Part shown: piece after piece, positions 62,663-64,000 of the stretch
How positions within the stretch are numbered: the stretch's first letter is position 1
Layout of the letters: each line of letters starts with the position of its first letter
NCBI RefSeq assembly: GCF_021390335.1
Contig: NZ_JAJUXK010000001.1
Location: 372,001-436,000 of the forward strand
Direction of reading: 5' to 3'
Length of the DNA: 64,000 nt
Source of the DNA: Dyadobacter sp. CY343
GTDB lineage: Bacteria > Bacteroidota > Bacteroidia > Cytophagales > Spirosomataceae
Notes under the pieces: model-generated
What the model saw: the letters and a program-made list of their open reading frames with translations, nothing else
Database searches by the model: none
Told to the model about the DNA's origin: nothing
Translations under genes and position numbers: made by a program

Positions 62663-63313
62663 TTATTTACTTCCATTTTTTAACTCGTCAAATTCGACGA
62701 CACTTTTGTTAATGACGCTTTGCAGAAATCCTCCGATAGGATTCAGTATTTGATCAAACTCAGTTGCAATTTCAATGCCCTCGCTCCAAGTGATATCATA
62801 TATCACATTAAGTTGTTCGATTGAGGATCTATCTCTATGAGCTATAGATACATTTCTAATTTTTTTCAATGAATGCTCTCTGCTCGACTTGAAGGTGTTG
62901 AGTCTCGAAACATTTGTGTTAAGTTCATCAATCAATTTCTCGTGATTTGAAAGCATTGATATGGTTCTTCGAAAGATTTTACCTAGTAATTCTAGTAAGT
63001 CATTCATTCCTTCATATGCGAGTAATGCCAGCTGTCTAACGAAATACCTTTTTTCCCATTCCTCTTTTGCCAATACAAGGTTTTTGCCAACAACCTTAAG
63101 ATCATAAGATAATATGTTCACGTATCCTGAGACATTCCAAATGATCTTATTGCTGTCAAATCGGTTAAAGTCGGCGTGTTGAATGGACTTGGAAATTAAA
63201 TTCAATGTTTTTTCCTGGACTTCAAAATTTTTGGAAAACGTAGCGGCTAGTGAAGCCCTGTCCCTATTAACCATTTTTTGCAATTCCCTGTCTTCTGAAG
63301 TGATTTTATACAT
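62663..63313 (-). CDS. HEPN-like protein with R-x5-H motif, function unknown
   Basis: A 216-residue all-helical protein. The segment KKIRNVSIAHRDRSS contains R-N-x4-H, the R(N/D/H)x4-6H signature of HEPN ribonucleases with the polar Asn after Arg. The rest is a long helical bundle, with a Leu-rich middle (LALLAYEGMNDLLELLGKI). This pattern is found in stand-alone HEPN toxins and in abortive-infection proteins. No antitoxin gene is directly adjacent, but it lies beside the SymE/Xre and HEPN pairs. Assignment is by motif and helical pattern only. Confidence 0.6.
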   Translation of the reverse strand: MYKITSEDRELQKMVNRDRASLAATFSKNFEVQEKTLNLISKSIQHADFNRFDSNKIIWNVSGYVNILSYDLKVVGKNLVLAKEEWEKRYFVRQLALLAYEGMNDLLELLGKIFRRTISMLSNHEKLIDELNTNVSRLNTFKSSREHSLKKIRNVSIAHRDRSSIEQLNVIYDITWSEGIEIATEFDQILNPIGGFLQSVINKSVVEFDELKNGSK

Positions 63314-63388
63314 GTAGGTTTTAATTAGCTAACAATGGTCTTTGCGTAATCTTAAAACATCGAAGATTGTCTAAATGGCTCATCACAA

Positions 63389-64000
63389 TCACCTCCCCTT
63401 CACCACCCCATCAATCTCCCCCAACAACGACTTCACCCCGGTACTATCCTGCAACAACTGCCAAATCATCACGCCGCTAACCTTCTGCTTTGCCAGCTCA
63501 GTCTTCCTCCGAATCGTCGGCAACCCATTATAATAAACTATACCGCCATTCAAATGCATCTGATCCTGGTTAACAGAATCGGGATATTGCCGGAGAATGT
63601 TTTTGTAGGACATGCTTTCCGGCGCATTGCCGCCGAAGCCGTAGCCGTAGAATGGGACGCCTAGTGTGAGTTTTGCTCTTGGAATTTTGCGGGTTTCGAG
63701 CCAGTATTGGAGGTCTTCTTCGGCCATCGAATAGGGAGCGTGTGGACCAGGTTTGTCCGGTCGCCAGGGACCGGTGCGGTCGTAGGACATGATATTGACG
63801 AAATCGAACTGCGCTAATGCTTTGTCTGTGAACGGGCTTTTGTAAACCGTGGCAATAGCGGCTGTGATCAGCTTGTTTTTCTGTCTCAATGCAGTTGCAA
63901 GCTCGATCACAAAGCTTTCGTAATTGGCGTCGATCAATACGCCTTCCAGGTCTACGTCAATGCCGTCGAGGTTATTATCAACTGCCAGATTTACAAGGTC
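63389..64000 (-). CDS. GH18 chitinase-like glycosidase, C-terminal part (5' end outside window)
   Basis: The reading frame continues to the window edge and includes DGIDVDLEG at about 63941-63967, the GH18 active-site motif with its catalytic Glu, so the gene starts beyond 64000. Visible downstream segments are FDFVNIMSYDRTGPW (the barrel strand 6 motif), LTLGVPFYGYGFGG and GVMIWQLLQD, completing the TIM barrel to its C-terminus. The family cleaves chitin or related N-acetylglucosamine polymers, or acts as endo-beta-N-acetylglucosaminidase. Signal peptide and accessory domains cannot be seen. Confidence 0.9.
   Translation of the reverse strand, partial: DLVNLAVDNNLDGIDVDLEGVLIDANYESFVIELATALRQKNKLITAAIATVYKSPFTDKALAQFDFVNIMSYDRTGPWRPDKPGPHAPYSMAEEDLQYWLETRKIPRAKLTLGVPFYGYGFGGNAPESMSYKNILRQYPDSVNQDQMHLNGGIVYYNGLPTIRRKTELAKQKVSGVMIWQLLQDSTGVKSLLGEIDGVVKGR

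Overview
The window comes from a Bacteroidota chromosome, most likely a Cytophagales member of the Dyadobacter/Spirosoma type. This is inferred from two SusC/SusD pairs, an ECF-sigma/FecR pair, DUF4249 next to a TonB receptor, a likely type IX secretion C-terminal domain, many lipoproteins with SPII boxes, weak Shine-Dalgarno sequences and several TAnnTTTG-type -7 boxes. I saw no rRNA, tRNA, CRISPR array, transposase or prophage gene.

Layout. 1-6.5 kb: tail of an Rpn-like protein, then exported carbohydrate enzymes (GH5-like lipoprotein, a T9SS cargo protein, an (alpha/alpha)6 glycosidase), a lipocalin-like lipoprotein and an MFS transporter. 6.5-8.9 kb: gluconate 2-dehydrogenase subunit 3 and a GMC oxidoreductase, separated by a long inverted repeat. 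8.9-11.6 kb (minus): a DUF6973-like lipoprotein followed by three tandem copies of a small lipoprotein. 11.7-19 kb: a lone LuxR-type HTH protein, then ECF sigma, FecR, STN-domain SusC and SusD, a trans-envelope-signalled uptake system. 19-33 kb: mostly housekeeping (xylose isomerase, PpiD-like foldase, PdxJ, YqeY, CvpA, RlmN, PiT phosphate transporter, NadA, NadB), with a Gfo/Idh/MocA oxidoreductase and a small palindromic element beside pdxJ. 33-45 kb: a second SusC/SusD system with an ASPIC/VCBS lipoprotein and two vanadium-haloperoxidase-type (PAP2) lipoproteins. 45-59.4 kb: DUF4143 ATPase, patatin, MBL hydrolase, GH92 mannosidase, a D-amino-acid-oxidase-like protein with its domains in permuted order, threonine aldolase, DUF1398, DUF421, a DUF4249/TonB-receptor pair and an SMP-30 protein. 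59.5-63.3 kb: a small AT-rich accessory stretch (DUF6934-like protein with a tiny partner ORF, a HEPN two-gene module, a SymE-like gene divergent from an Xre regulator, and a second HEPN-like protein with an R-x5-H motif). The window closes inside a GH18 gene whose active-site motif lies at the very edge.

How it fits together. The envelope genes describe a polymer-degrading lifestyle: TonB-dependent import, extracytoplasmic glycosidases and periplasmic oxidoreductases. The most noteworthy items are the circularly permuted DAO-like Tat lipoprotein (50516-51664), the compact toxin/antitoxin-like cluster near the right end, the triplicated lipoprotein array beside a DUF6973-like lipoprotein, and an 81-bp palindrome flanked by a 13-bp direct repeat at the 3' end of pdxJ. 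All family names are from recognition by eye; no database search was run.
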